From positions 1 through 64,000 of the forward strand of contig CALDUK010000004.1 of the NCBI GenBank assembly GCA_937924905.1: DNA of 64,000 nt. The letters run 5' to 3'. The notes under the pieces are model-generated. The model ran no database searches. It had not been told where the DNA came from and saw only the letters and a list, made by a program, of their open reading frames with translations. Within the stretch, counting starts at the first letter, position 1. The number at the start of each line of letters is the position of its first letter. Below are positions 8,610 to 16,475 of the stretch, piece by piece. A program made the position numbers and the translations under genes. The stretch comes from an uncultured Paracoccaceae bacterium. Its GTDB lineage: Bacteria; Pseudomonadota; Alphaproteobacteria; Rhodobacterales; Rhodobacteraceae.

Positions 8610-9965
8610 TCAAGCGCCCGGGTTACACGACCCAAGCGTTGCTTCTGCACCGCCCATCTGTGGGTGGTCGGGCGCGTAAGTCACCTGAGACACCGGGGTC
8701 ACTTCGACGATTTCAAGAAGGTCGAATTCCGATGTCGGGTTTTCCTTGCCCCGCACGACCAGCACGTCTTTGAAGCACTGGTGGTCTGCACCGCGGTACA
8801 GCGTCTTGCCGTTGCCCAGACCGTCGAACTCGAAGTCTTCCAACGCTTCGGCAACTGCACATGGGTTGAACGACCCGGCGCGGTTCACGGCGTCTGCATA
8901 AAGCAGCGTCTGGCAATACACGGTGTGTGCGGCCTGCGACGGCGGGAAGCCGTACTTGGTGCCGAACGATTTTGTGAACGCCTGGCTGCCTGCGTCTGGC
9001 AGAGACCAGTGCCAGTTTGTCGAACCAAAGATGCCTTTAACGTTGGCACCTGCACCACGTGCCATCAGGCGCGAGTACAGCGGCACGACAATCTCAAAGT
9101 CTTTGCCGTTTGCGGTCTTCTCACGCAGGCCGAACTGAACAGCAGATGTCAGCGAGTTGATCATGTTGCCGCCGTAGTGGTTCAAAACCAGAACGTCCGC
9201 ATCTGTCTGCAGAACCGGTGCGATGTAGGACGAGAAGTCGGTCTGCGTCAGCGGCGTTTTCACGGCGTTGACGGTTTCCCAACCCATAGCCTCGGTCGCT
9301 TGAACAACGGCTTCTTCGGTTGTGTAACCCCAATTGTAGTCGGCGGTCAGGTGATAGGCTTTGCGGTCCTTGCCATAGTTGGCGGCCAGAACCGGTGCCA
9401 GTGCAGCACCCGACATGTACGAGTTAAAGAAGTGACGGAAGCCGTTGGCTTTCCGATCTTTACCGGTTGTGTCGTTCGAATGCGTCAGACCAGCCATGAA
9501 GATGATGCCGGCTTCTTGGCACAAGGCCTGCACAGCAACAGCCACACCCGACGAAGACCCACCGGTGATCATGATGGCACCGTCTTTTTCGATCATCGAC
9601 TTGGCCGATGCGCGGGCCGCGTCAGACTTGGTCTGCGTGTCGCCTGTGACGTATTCGACTTTCTTGCCGAGGATACCATTGCCTTCCAGCGTCTTCGACG
9701 AAAACGTCGGGATCATCCCGCCGTCGCCACCGCCGTTCAGATGTTCAACGGCCAGCTCATAAGCGCGCAGTTCGTCCGCGCCTTCGTCGGCATAGGGGCC
9801 GGTCTGCGGCACGTTGAAACCCAGTGTGACTGTGTCGCCCTGCGGTGCGTTCATGAAACCGGTGTGGCTGCCAGCCCAAACGGCACCAGTGAAAATCGTC
9901 GGCGTCGCAAGACCGGCGGCACCGGCTTTCAGGACGCGACGGCGCGTGAGATCGCTTTTTGACAT
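8610..9965 (-). CDS. Periplasmic substrate-binding protein of HAAT ABC transporter (Tat-exported)
   Basis: Protein of 451 residues. The N-terminus has a twin-arginine signal (TRRRVLKAGAAG followed by a hydrophobic stretch ending AVWA). The mature part is a type-I periplasmic binding fold of the LivK/AmiC group, starting TVTLGFNVPQTGPYADEG. The GGSSSGVAVAVQALCQEAG loop near residue 145 is where ligand carboxylates are bound in this family. Several Cys residues occur in the C-terminal half. GGGAGG stands about eight bases before the ATG. It is the first gene of the leftward operon ending in acs. The ligand is not identifiable; a carboxylate or amide is plausible from context. Confidence 0.9.
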   Translation of the reverse strand: MSKSDLTRRRVLKAGAAGLATPTIFTGAVWAGSHTGFMNAPQGDTVTLGFNVPQTGPYADEGADELRAYELAVEHLNGGGDGGMIPTFSSKTLEGNGILGKKVEYVTGDTQTKSDAARASAKSMIEKDGAIMITGGSSSGVAVAVQALCQEAGIIFMAGLTHSNDTTGKDRKANGFRHFFNSYMSGAALAPVLAANYGKDRKAYHLTADYNWGYTTEEAVVQATEAMGWETVNAVKTPLTQTDFSSYIAPVLQTDADVLVLNHYGGNMINSLTSAVQFGLREKTANGKDFEIVVPLYSRLMARGAGANVKGIFGSTNWHWSLPDAGSQAFTKSFGTKYGFPPSQAAHTVYCQTLLYADAVNRAGSFNPCAVAEALEDFEFDGLGNGKTLYRGADHQCFKDVLVVRGKENPTSEFDLLEIVEVTPVSQVTYAPDHPQMGGAEATLGSCNPGA

Positions 9966-10044
9966 GTAATTCCTCCCATAAGCGTTCTTGACCGGTGTTC
10001 AGGCTCCTCCCCAACGCCGATCTGCCTTTTTACAAGGTACCATG

Positions 10045-10074
10045 ATTATCGTGGGGCAAAGATAAAGATTGCAA
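10045..10074 (-). promoter_or_regulatory. Candidate sigma-70 promoter for the ABC importer-acs operon
   Basis: On the minus strand, TTGCAA (10069-10074) and GATAAT (10045-10050) are separated by 18 bases. They lie about 80-110 bases upstream of the binding-protein start. Predicted by eye from hexamer similarity only. Confidence 0.4.
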
Positions 10075-10099
10075 CAAGTCAAACGCTGCGTTGAATTTT

Positions 10100-10140
10100 T
10101 TTGTAAACTTTTGGACAAAAATTTTGTATATATTGTAAAT
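10100..10140. promoter_or_regulatory. AT-rich repeat region, candidate operator of the Xre/ScfR-like regulator
   Basis: In otherwise GC-rich DNA this segment holds TTTGTAAA (10100-10107), the dyad TTTTG-GA-CAAAA (10109-10120), ATTTTGTA and TTGTAAAT (10133-10140). Characterised ScfR regulators such as PccR bind paired TTTGCAAA-like boxes, and these elements resemble that with A/T changes. It lies between the divergent operons and could serve both. Confidence 0.45.
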
Positions 10141-10144
10141 TAGT

Positions 10145-10163
10145 TTTCTGCGCGGCGCAGAAA
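10145..10163. promoter_or_regulatory. Perfect 19-bp palindrome before the Xre/ScfR-like regulator gene
   Basis: TTTCTGCGC-G-GCGCAGAAA is an exact inverted repeat of 9 bp with a single central base, ending 24 bases before the TTG start. It could be a protein operator or a 5'-leader hairpin that affects translation of the regulator. Confidence 0.55.
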
Positions 10164-10187
10164 TGGTTTGAAACCTAGGGCTTTTTC

Positions 10188-11480
10188 TTGGCAACACGTC
10201 TTCTCATTGGCGCACGCATCCGTTCGTTTCGAATGGAAAAGGACATCAAGCAGGCCGAACTTGCGCAACGATGCAGCATTTCGGCAAGCTATCTTAACCT
10301 GATTGAGCACAATCGTCGAAAGATCGGCGGAGGGCTTTTGCTGAAAATCGCGCAGGCGCTTGACGTGGATCCGGCCATGTTCAGCGAAACGGCAGAAGTT
10401 GAACTGGCCCGGTCGCTGGAAGCCGCGGCCTCTGCCTTTTCATTCACTAACCCCGAACGCGACCGCGCGCAGGAACTGGCGGGCCGGTTCCCCGGTTGGG
10501 CGCGATTGATCTTTGCGCAACAGGCCGAACTGGGACGATTGCAACAAGTGGTCGAACGTCTGGGCGACCGGTTGACCCACGACCCGTTTCTGTCGGCGTC
10601 GATGCACAATGTCTTGTCCAGCGTGACGGCCATCCGTTCGGCCAGCGCCATTCTGGCGAATGGTGGCGAAATCGAACCGGAATGGGAAGCGCGGTTTCAT
10701 CGCAATATCTTCGAAGACAGTCAGCGTTTAACCGACGCGACCGAAACGCTTGTGCGGTATCTCGACAATGAGAATGGCCCTGCCGAAGGCAGCCTGCCGC
10801 AGGACGAGCTTGACGCCTGGCTGGCCAATCAAGGATGGCGGATTGAGGCTTTGGAGCGCGAACCTGCTGCGCAACTGGACACCATCCTAGACGCCGCCGA
10901 CGATCTTACGACCGCCGCCGCGCGCGACATCGCCGCCAGCTTTTTGCGGCGGTACCAGGATGATGTGCGGCTTTTGCCTGAAGCCTCTCTTTTAAGCGCG
11001 TTGTCAGAAACGCAGGATGCGCTGCAACTGGCTGCAAATTTTGCCTTGCCGCTTCCCGTCATCTTTCGGCGCCTGGCAACTGTTTCCAAAGACAGTCTGC
11101 CCGAGGGCAATCCCTTTGGACTGGTCGCCTGCGACGGGTCAGGCACATTGACAGTGCGCAAGCCGCTGCCTGAATTCACCCTGCCGCGCTATGGCGCGTG
11201 CTGCCCGTTTTGGCCACTGTTTCAATCGCTTCAAACCCCGCTTACGCCCGTGATGCAGATCGTTGCCCTAAGCGGACAGGACAAAGCCGATTTTCGCACA
11301 ATCGCATTTGCGGAAAAGTCATACCCACTTGGCTGGGATGGTCCGGCGACATTGCAAGCCTGGATGTTATTCCAACCCGTGATCGAACCAGATGCGTCGC
11401 GCTTGCGGGTCGGCATATCTTGCCGGGTCTGTGCCGAGCAAAACTGTGTCGCGCGGCGCGAACCGTCCGTCTTTGCCTGA
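10188..11480 (+). CDS. Xre-family ScfR-like transcriptional regulator with embedded DHp-like domain
   Basis: Protein of 430 residues from a TTG start, needed to keep the first helix of the HTH; AGGG lies seven bases before it. Residues 1-65 are a Cro/C1-type HTH (KQAELAQRCSISASYLNLIE). Residues about 275-425 match the ScfR C-terminal domain (DUF2083), with CCPFWPLFQSL and the terminal CRVCAEQNC. Typical ScfR proteins carry an IrrE-like peptidase domain with HExxH in the middle; none is seen here. Instead residues 131-197 align gap-free with the histidine-kinase DHp domain encoded downstream, keeping His140. It heads an operon with a receiver, a 2-TM protein and a kinase, and is divergent from the acs operon, which it probably controls in response to an acyl-CoA. 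Confidence 0.85.
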   Translation: MATRLLIGARIRSFRMEKDIKQAELAQRCSISASYLNLIEHNRRKIGGGLLLKIAQALDVDPAMFSETAEVELARSLEAAASAFSFTNPERDRAQELAGRFPGWARLIFAQQAELGRLQQVVERLGDRLTHDPFLSASMHNVLSSVTAIRSASAILANGGEIEPEWEARFHRNIFEDSQRLTDATETLVRYLDNENGPAEGSLPQDELDAWLANQGWRIEALEREPAAQLDTILDAADDLTTAAARDIAASFLRRYQDDVRLLPEASLLSALSETQDALQLAANFALPLPVIFRRLATVSKDSLPEGNPFGLVACDGSGTLTVRKPLPEFTLPRYGACCPFWPLFQSLQTPLTPVMQIVALSGQDKADFRTIAFAEKSYPLGWDGPATLQAWMLFQPVIEPDASRLRVGISCRVCAEQNCVARREPSVFA

Positions 11481-11561
11481 CCGCCATGGTCTTTGACACG
11501 GTCGACGCCATCCGCAATAGTGATCCAAATCCACATCGTCATCCAAGGGAGGGGATCGGCG

Positions 11562-11930
11562 GTGACAAACAAACGTGTCCTTTTGATCGAGGACGAACCT
11601 AACATCATCGAAGCCATTCGCTTCATTCTGTCCAGGGATGGTTGGCGGGTCGATACCCATTCCGATGGCAGCACAGCGCTGGACGCTATACGGGCGCGTG
11701 TGCCTGATCTCGTGATCCTTGATGTCATGCTTCCCAACAAGTCTGGCTATGACATTCTTTGCGAACTTCGGGAAACCACCGATGTGCAAGACGTGCCGGT
11801 CTTGATGCTGACGGCGCGCGGCCAAAAGAAAGACCGCGAACTGGCCGAACGTCTGGGGGTTTCCAAATTCATGACAAAACCGTTTTCAAACGGTGAAATC
11901 CTGTCGACCGTGCGCGAGCTGGCCGGTTAA
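11562..11930 (+). CDS. Stand-alone response-regulator receiver protein
   Basis: Protein of 122 residues, a receiver domain and nothing else. The acidic pair ED (residues 10-11), phospho-acceptor Asp54 (VILDVMLP), Thr84 and Lys106 (KPF) are all present, so it should be phosphorylatable. The GTG at 11562 is chosen because GGAGGGG precedes it by seven to eight bases; the longer frame has no such site. It lacks any DNA-binding output domain, unlike CrbR-type partners of SSS-STAC kinases, so it must act by protein contact or as a phosphorelay intermediate. Its stop overlaps the next start (TAATG). The neighbouring kinase is the likely phosphodonor. Confidence 0.93.
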   Translation: MTNKRVLLIEDEPNIIEAIRFILSRDGWRVDTHSDGSTALDAIRARVPDLVILDVMLPNKSGYDILCELRETTDVQDVPVLMLTARGQKKDRELAERLGVSKFMTKPFSNGEILSTVRELAG

Positions 11931-12202
11931 TGGAAAAACCGGGCCAACCCCTGTTTCTTGCGCGCGCCAGCTATCGCAGACGCCGGGTTGCCGACGCCGC
12001 GCGTCTGGTGCCGTTCTTTGGGGTGATCCTTTTGTTGCTGCCGGGGCTTTGGACGACGACAGCAGGCTCGATGATCTATATCTTCACTGTCTGGGCCGTC
12101 TTGATCCTTGCCATCGGCGCGCTGTCCAGCCGGTTGCGCGGCATCACCGAGGCTGACCAAGAAGCCTCCGAGCCGCGGCGTGATCGCCCCCCGGACGGCT
12201 GA
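11930..12202 (+). CDS. Small membrane protein with two predicted helices, ahead of the SSS kinase
   Basis: Protein of 90 residues. A basic N-terminus (ARASYRRRRVADAARL) is followed by two hydrophobic segments (about residues 24-43 and 47-66), then a charged tail rich in Glu, Arg and Pro. Both termini are predicted cytoplasmic. I do not recognise the family. The position is suggestive: small two-helix proteins (the DUF485/YjcH type) are encoded directly before SSS transporters such as ActP, and this gene is six bases before an SSS-domain kinase. It may assemble with that membrane domain. Translational coupling is likely, since its ATG overlaps the receiver's stop. Confidence 0.75.
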   Translation: MEKPGQPLFLARASYRRRRVADAARLVPFFGVILLLLPGLWTTTAGSMIYIFTVWAVLILAIGALSSRLRGITEADQEASEPRRDRPPDG

Positions 12203-12207
12203 CTGGC

Positions 12208-14874
12208 ATGTCGTTTAACCTTCTCGCAACGATCTGTCTGGCCTATGTGGCTGTTCTGTTTGCCTTTGCCTTTTGGGCCGATCAGCGGGCGGCGTCCGGG
12301 CGCGTTGGCTGGCTGGCTTCGCCTTTGATCTACACACTTTCGTTGTCGATCTATTGCACAGCTTGGACGTTCTATGGTGCTGTTGGCTATGCCGCGCGGT
12401 CGGGCATGGAATTTGTCACAATCTATCTGGGTCCAACACTGGTGATGGTCGGCTGGTGGGTTTTGCTGCGCCGTCTGGTTCGGATCGGGCGGTCACAACG
12501 TATCACGTCGATCGCGGACTTCATCTCGTCGCGCTATGGCAAGTCGAACATGCTGGGGGTTCTTGTGACCTTGCTCGCGGTGGTGGGCACCACGCCTTAC
12601 ATCGCGCTGCAATTGCAATCGGTCACACTAAGCTTCGACGTCTTTTCGTCGACACCGGGCGATAATCTACGCGAGATCGCCTTTATCGTGGCTATCGGAT
12701 TGGCCGCTTTTACGATTGTGTTCGGCACACGCAATCTGGATGTGAACGCCCATCACCACGGGGTTGTCATTGCCATTGCAGTCGAAGCGATTGTCAAACT
12801 GGTTGCTCTTCTCGCGGTCGGCATATTCGTGGTCTTCATGCTGGCAGGTGGCCCTGGGCCAATGCTGGATGTCATCGCGGCGTCACCGATTGCAGAGCAG
12901 ACCATCCAACCCGAACGCTGGACGGTGTTGATCGGTTTGTCAGCCATGGCGTTCCTGTGCTTGCCCCGCATGTTTCAGGTCATGGTGGTCGAAAATTCGG
13001 ACGAACGGCACCTGGCAACGGCAAGCTGGGCGTTTCCGCTGTATCTCTTTTTGATGAGCCTTTTTGTGCTGCCCATCGCGGCCGTTGGTTTGAATGTTCT
13101 GCCAGACGGGGCCAATCCTGACCTGTTCGTGCTGACGTTGCCGCTTGAATTTGATCGCGACATGTTGGCCATGCTGGCGTTTCTTGGCGGGTTCTCGTCC
13201 GCCACATCAATGGTCATTGTCGCCGCCTTGGCCGTGTCCACCATGGTCTCAAACCACATCGTCATGCCGATCTGGCTTAGTCGCCAACAAGGCGGCGCGA
13301 CAGTGTCAGGCGATGTGCGCAAGGTCGTAATGGTCTCGCGGCGCATTTCGATCGCGGCGTTGCTGGCGCTTGGATATCTCTATTTCGTCTATTCCGGCGG
13401 AAGCGGTGCGCTGGCGGCCATTGGCCTGATCGCGTTCACCGGCATGGCGCAGGTCATCCCGGCCTTGATCGGCGGATTGTTCTGGCGGGGTGGTACACGC
13501 GTCGGGGCCGCGGCAGGAATTGGGGTCGGCTTTGCCGTTTGGCTTTGGTGTTCGTTCCTGCCCAGCTTCGGCGATGCCAGCCTGATCCCGGCCAGCGTTT
13601 TCGCCAACGGGCCTTTTGGACTGAGCTTTCTGCGGCCTCAGGCGCTGTTTGGGATTGAAGGGCTTGATCCCTTGGTGCATGCGGTTTTCTGGTCGCTTCT
13701 TCTGAACACGGTCGCGTTCTGCTTCTTTTCGCTGCTCAGCTTTCCGTCGCCACTGGAACGCTTGCAGGGCGCGGCTTATGTCAATGTCTTCCGTTATACG
13801 GAAACGGCCCCCGGATGGTCAGGCGGCGGGGCCGAGGCGGAAGACCTTTTGGTCATGTCGCAGCGCATTCTTGGGGCCGGCGAAGCGCAAACGCTGTTCA
13901 CCGGCGAGGCTCAGGCACAGGGCAAGGGCGGGTATCTGCCCGATGTGACGCCACCTTTTCTGGAACGGCTTGAGCGCGAGTTGGCCGGGTCAGTGGGCGC
14001 GGCCACGGCGCATGCAATGCTGATGCAGATCACAGGTGGTGTGTCTGTATCGGTGGAAGACCTGATGCGCGTGGCGGACGAGGCGCAGCAAATACTTGAA
14101 TATTCCAATCAGCTTGAAGCCAAAAGTCAGGAGCTTGGCCGCACCGCAAGACAATTGCAGGAAGCCAATGAAAAGCTTGTCGCACTGTCAGTGCAGAAAG
14201 ACGGGTTTCTCAGTCAGATCAGCCACGAATTGCGCACGCCCATGACCTCGATCCGGTCGTTCAGCGAAATCCTGATGCAGGGCGAGAATATGTCGCCCGA
14301 AGACCGCGCGCGCTATAGCCAGATTATCCACGATGAAACCATCCGCCTGACCCGGCTTTTGGACGACCTTCTGGATCTCAGCGTGTTGGAAAACGGACAG
14401 GTGACACTGAACTATTCCGAAGTCACGCTTGGAACGGTCCTTGACCGTGCAGTTGACGCCATCGCACATTCATCTGCCGGTATTCAGATCGTCCGGGATC
14501 TGCAAAGCGAGGATATCCCGCTGCATACCGACGGGGATCGTTTGGCGCAGGTGTTCATCAACCTGATTTCCAACGCACAAAAGTACTGTACCGTTGACAA
14601 CCCCAGCCTAAGAATTGTTGTCGGACAAGAAGCCGGGCGTCCGGTGGTGGATTTTGTCGACAACGGGCACGGCATTGATACCGATGTGCAAAGCGTGATT
14701 TTCGAGAAATTCTCACGCGGGTCAGACCCCCGCGCAGCCGGTGGTGCGGGGTTGGGGCTGGCCATTTGTCGCGAAGTCATGAAGCGTCTCGGCGGCGGCA
14801 TTGCCTATCTGCCGGGGCAGGGCGGTGCGGCGTTTCGCGTGACTTTGCCCCGGACGCAGGCGGTTGCCGCTTAA
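12208..14874 (+). CDS. Sensor histidine kinase with sodium:solute symporter and STAC domains (CrbS-like)
   Basis: Protein of 888 residues. Residues about 1-510 form a PutP/SLC5-type membrane domain of 12-13 helices. Residues about 545-640 match a STAC linker (DLLVMSQRILG..., LERELAGSVGAATAHAMLM). A coiled coil then leads to DHp with SQISHELRTPMTSI (His673). The ATPase domain has N box NLISNAQKY, G1 DNGHGI, F box FEKFSRG and G2 GAGLGLAI. There is no PAS domain and no C-terminal receiver. SSS-STAC kinases include CbrA (histidine) and CrbS (acetate, controlling acs). Nearness to acs favours a CrbS-like role in sensing acetate or its flux, which is inference. Confidence 0.93.
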   Translation: MSFNLLATICLAYVAVLFAFAFWADQRAASGRVGWLASPLIYTLSLSIYCTAWTFYGAVGYAARSGMEFVTIYLGPTLVMVGWWVLLRRLVRIGRSQRITSIADFISSRYGKSNMLGVLVTLLAVVGTTPYIALQLQSVTLSFDVFSSTPGDNLREIAFIVAIGLAAFTIVFGTRNLDVNAHHHGVVIAIAVEAIVKLVALLAVGIFVVFMLAGGPGPMLDVIAASPIAEQTIQPERWTVLIGLSAMAFLCLPRMFQVMVVENSDERHLATASWAFPLYLFLMSLFVLPIAAVGLNVLPDGANPDLFVLTLPLEFDRDMLAMLAFLGGFSSATSMVIVAALAVSTMVSNHIVMPIWLSRQQGGATVSGDVRKVVMVSRRISIAALLALGYLYFVYSGGSGALAAIGLIAFTGMAQVIPALIGGLFWRGGTRVGAAAGIGVGFAVWLWCSFLPSFGDASLIPASVFANGPFGLSFLRPQALFGIEGLDPLVHAVFWSLLLNTVAFCFFSLLSFPSPLERLQGAAYVNVFRYTETAPGWSGGGAEAEDLLVMSQRILGAGEAQTLFTGEAQAQGKGGYLPDVTPPFLERLERELAGSVGAATAHAMLMQITGGVSVSVEDLMRVADEAQQILEYSNQLEAKSQELGRTARQLQEANEKLVALSVQKDGFLSQISHELRTPMTSIRSFSEILMQGENMSPEDRARYSQIIHDETIRLTRLLDDLLDLSVLENGQVTLNYSEVTLGTVLDRAVDAIAHSSAGIQIVRDLQSEDIPLHTDGDRLAQVFINLISNAQKYCTVDNPSLRIVVGQEAGRPVVDFVDNGHGIDTDVQSVIFEKFSRGSDPRAAGGAGLGLAICREVMKRLGGGIAYLPGQGGAAFRVTLPRTQAVAA

Positions 14875-14878
14875 GTGA

Positions 14879-15391
14879 TCACAGATAGCGCGCGCGCTCG
14901 GCCCGAAGCGTCAGCAAATCCAGCCGCAGAAAACTCCGTTCTGACACCAGGTTACTGCGGGCCGGATCATCGGCGGGCAGGCGGGCCAGTTCGGTGTTGA
15001 TCGCGCGGATGTCCCCTTCGATCTGGCGGATTTCCTGTTCGATCCGGTTCAGGCCAAGACCACGGGCATTCGCGCGTTCCAACAAAGGTAATTGCGACGC
15101 GGGGCAAACAGGCGACAAATGTTTGCCGCGACGCCCTTCACGAAACGCGCGTTCGGGCCTGCAATATAACGGCAATCCGGCCTCGCGCCCGCGTTGCCAC
15201 GCGCTTTGATCGGGCCGAATTCCATATTCGGCACATGCTTTGGCATGTTCTTGCAGAAACCCCAGTTGCCGCCCCGCCGCGCCATCTTCCTGACCGATAT
15301 TAAACCAATCGCCCTGGCGACAGTCTTCTTCGTTCAAGGTGGCGCAGGCAGACAAAAGCAAACCCGCCGACAGACTAAGAATCCATTTCAT
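14879..15391 (-). CDS. DUF2799 lipoprotein
   Basis: Protein of 170 residues. A lipoprotein signal peptide ends in the lipobox LLSAC. The mature region has the DUF2799 pattern: C-RQGDWFNIG-EDG, then repeated segments with H...C..YG..PD...W..GR..GL..YC. The C-terminal third (NRIEQEIRQIEGDIRAINTELARL) is coiled-coil-like. It is convergent with the sensor kinase gene, ending four bases from that stop. Function is unknown; the membrane anchoring and paired Cys suggest a periplasmic envelope role. The ATG at 15391 is chosen because it starts the signal peptide. Confidence 0.82.
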   Translation of the reverse strand: MKWILSLSAGLLLSACATLNEEDCRQGDWFNIGQEDGAAGRQLGFLQEHAKACAEYGIRPDQSAWQRGREAGLPLYCRPERAFREGRRGKHLSPVCPASQLPLLERANARGLGLNRIEQEIRQIEGDIRAINTELARLPADDPARSNLVSERSFLRLDLLTLRAERARYL

Positions 15392-15428
15392 GGCAGAATT
15401 GTCGCGCAATCTTGCCTGTCATGCGATA

Positions 15429-16475
15429 TCAACCGCGAACAAGTGCTGCGAAGGCGTCGATATTTTCATCCGGGCAAGACCAGTCAGCAACGATCCGGGC
15501 CGAAAAACACGCGTCATCCGGCCCGTCAAAGGCGCCCGCATCCGGATAGAACGCCGCCCCGGCATCCCGCAGACGCCGATGTGCTGCAGCCGGAAAGCTT
15601 GCAAAGATCATGTTGACGTCAACGCTGTGGTGCAGGGTGACGCTGTCAATCGCGCCCAGGGCCTTGGCCATTTTGCCCGCTGCGGTGTTGGCAGACCGCG
15701 CCATATCCAACCACAGATCCTGCGTCAGATAAGCGTCCATTTGGACCGCGAGAAACCTGTTCTTTGAAAAAAGATGGCCCGCGCGCTTCCGGCGCAGTTC
15801 AAATTCCCAGGCCAGCGCAGGGTCAAAGATCACAACCGCCTCGACCCCCATCAGCCCGTTCTTCGTGCCACCAAAACTGACCGCGTCAATTCCGATCTTG
15901 TGGGTCATGTCAGCGGCCGAACAGCCAAGGGCGGCGATGGCATTGGCAAACCGCGCGCCATCCAGATGCACCGGCACGCTATGGGCCTTGGCAATCGTTG
16001 TCAGGGCTTCGATCTCGGCCAAACTGTAAAGCGTGCCGCGTTCGGTCGCCTGCGTCAGCGACACAGCGCCGGCTTGCGCGCTGTGCACCGATCGCCCCGC
16101 CCGACGTTCCAATGCGGCAGCCAAGGCCGTTGGTGACATTTTGGCATGGTCGGCGTCCACCAAGGTCAGTTTGCAACCACCGGTAAAGAACTCGGGCGCA
16201 CTGCATTCGTCTTCTTCAATATGCGCCACAGTCGTGCAGAAAATCGTCTGAAACGGTTCGGCCATCGTGGCCAGCACCAATGCGTTCGCAGCGGTGCCGG
16301 TTGCCACGAAATAGACTGCGGCTTCCGGTGCTTCGAACACATCGCGCAGTTTGGCGACGGCCCGTGCGGTCCATTCGTCATTGCCATACGGGTTTGACCA
16401 ACCTTCATTGGCCTTGGCCAAAGCTTCCATCACGTCCGGGTGTACAGGGCCCGCATTGTCAGACGCAAATCGCAT
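15429..16475 (-). CDS. ltaE: Low-specificity L-threonine aldolase
   Basis: Protein of 348 residues of PLP fold type I. It cleaves L-threonine or L-allo-threonine to glycine and acetaldehyde. The N-terminus MRFASDNAGPVHPDVMEAL is typical, HLDGARFANA contains the Asp and Arg that hold the cofactor, and SFGGTKNGLMG supplies the Schiff-base Lys. Its ATG at 16475 overlaps the stop of the upstream gene (ATGA), so it is the distal gene of a ribF-ycgN-ltaE transcript. The acetaldehyde or acetate it generates would be usable by acs, but no direct link is shown. Confidence 0.93.
   Translation of the reverse strand: MRFASDNAGPVHPDVMEALAKANEGWSNPYGNDEWTARAVAKLRDVFEAPEAAVYFVATGTAANALVLATMAEPFQTIFCTTVAHIEEDECSAPEFFTGGCKLTLVDADHAKMSPTALAAALERRAGRSVHSAQAGAVSLTQATERGTLYSLAEIEALTTIAKAHSVPVHLDGARFANAIAALGCSAADMTHKIGIDAVSFGGTKNGLMGVEAVVIFDPALAWEFELRRKRAGHLFSKNRFLAVQMDAYLTQDLWLDMARSANTAAGKMAKALGAIDSVTLHHSVDVNMIFASFPAAAHRRLRDAGAAFYPDAGAFDGPDDACFSARIVADWSCPDENIDAFAALVRG

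Noticed and set aside
8571-9962. Long plus-strand frame opposite the binding-protein gene
   Set aside because: Antisense shadow in high-GC DNA. The minus-strand frame has a Tat signal and a complete binding-protein sequence.
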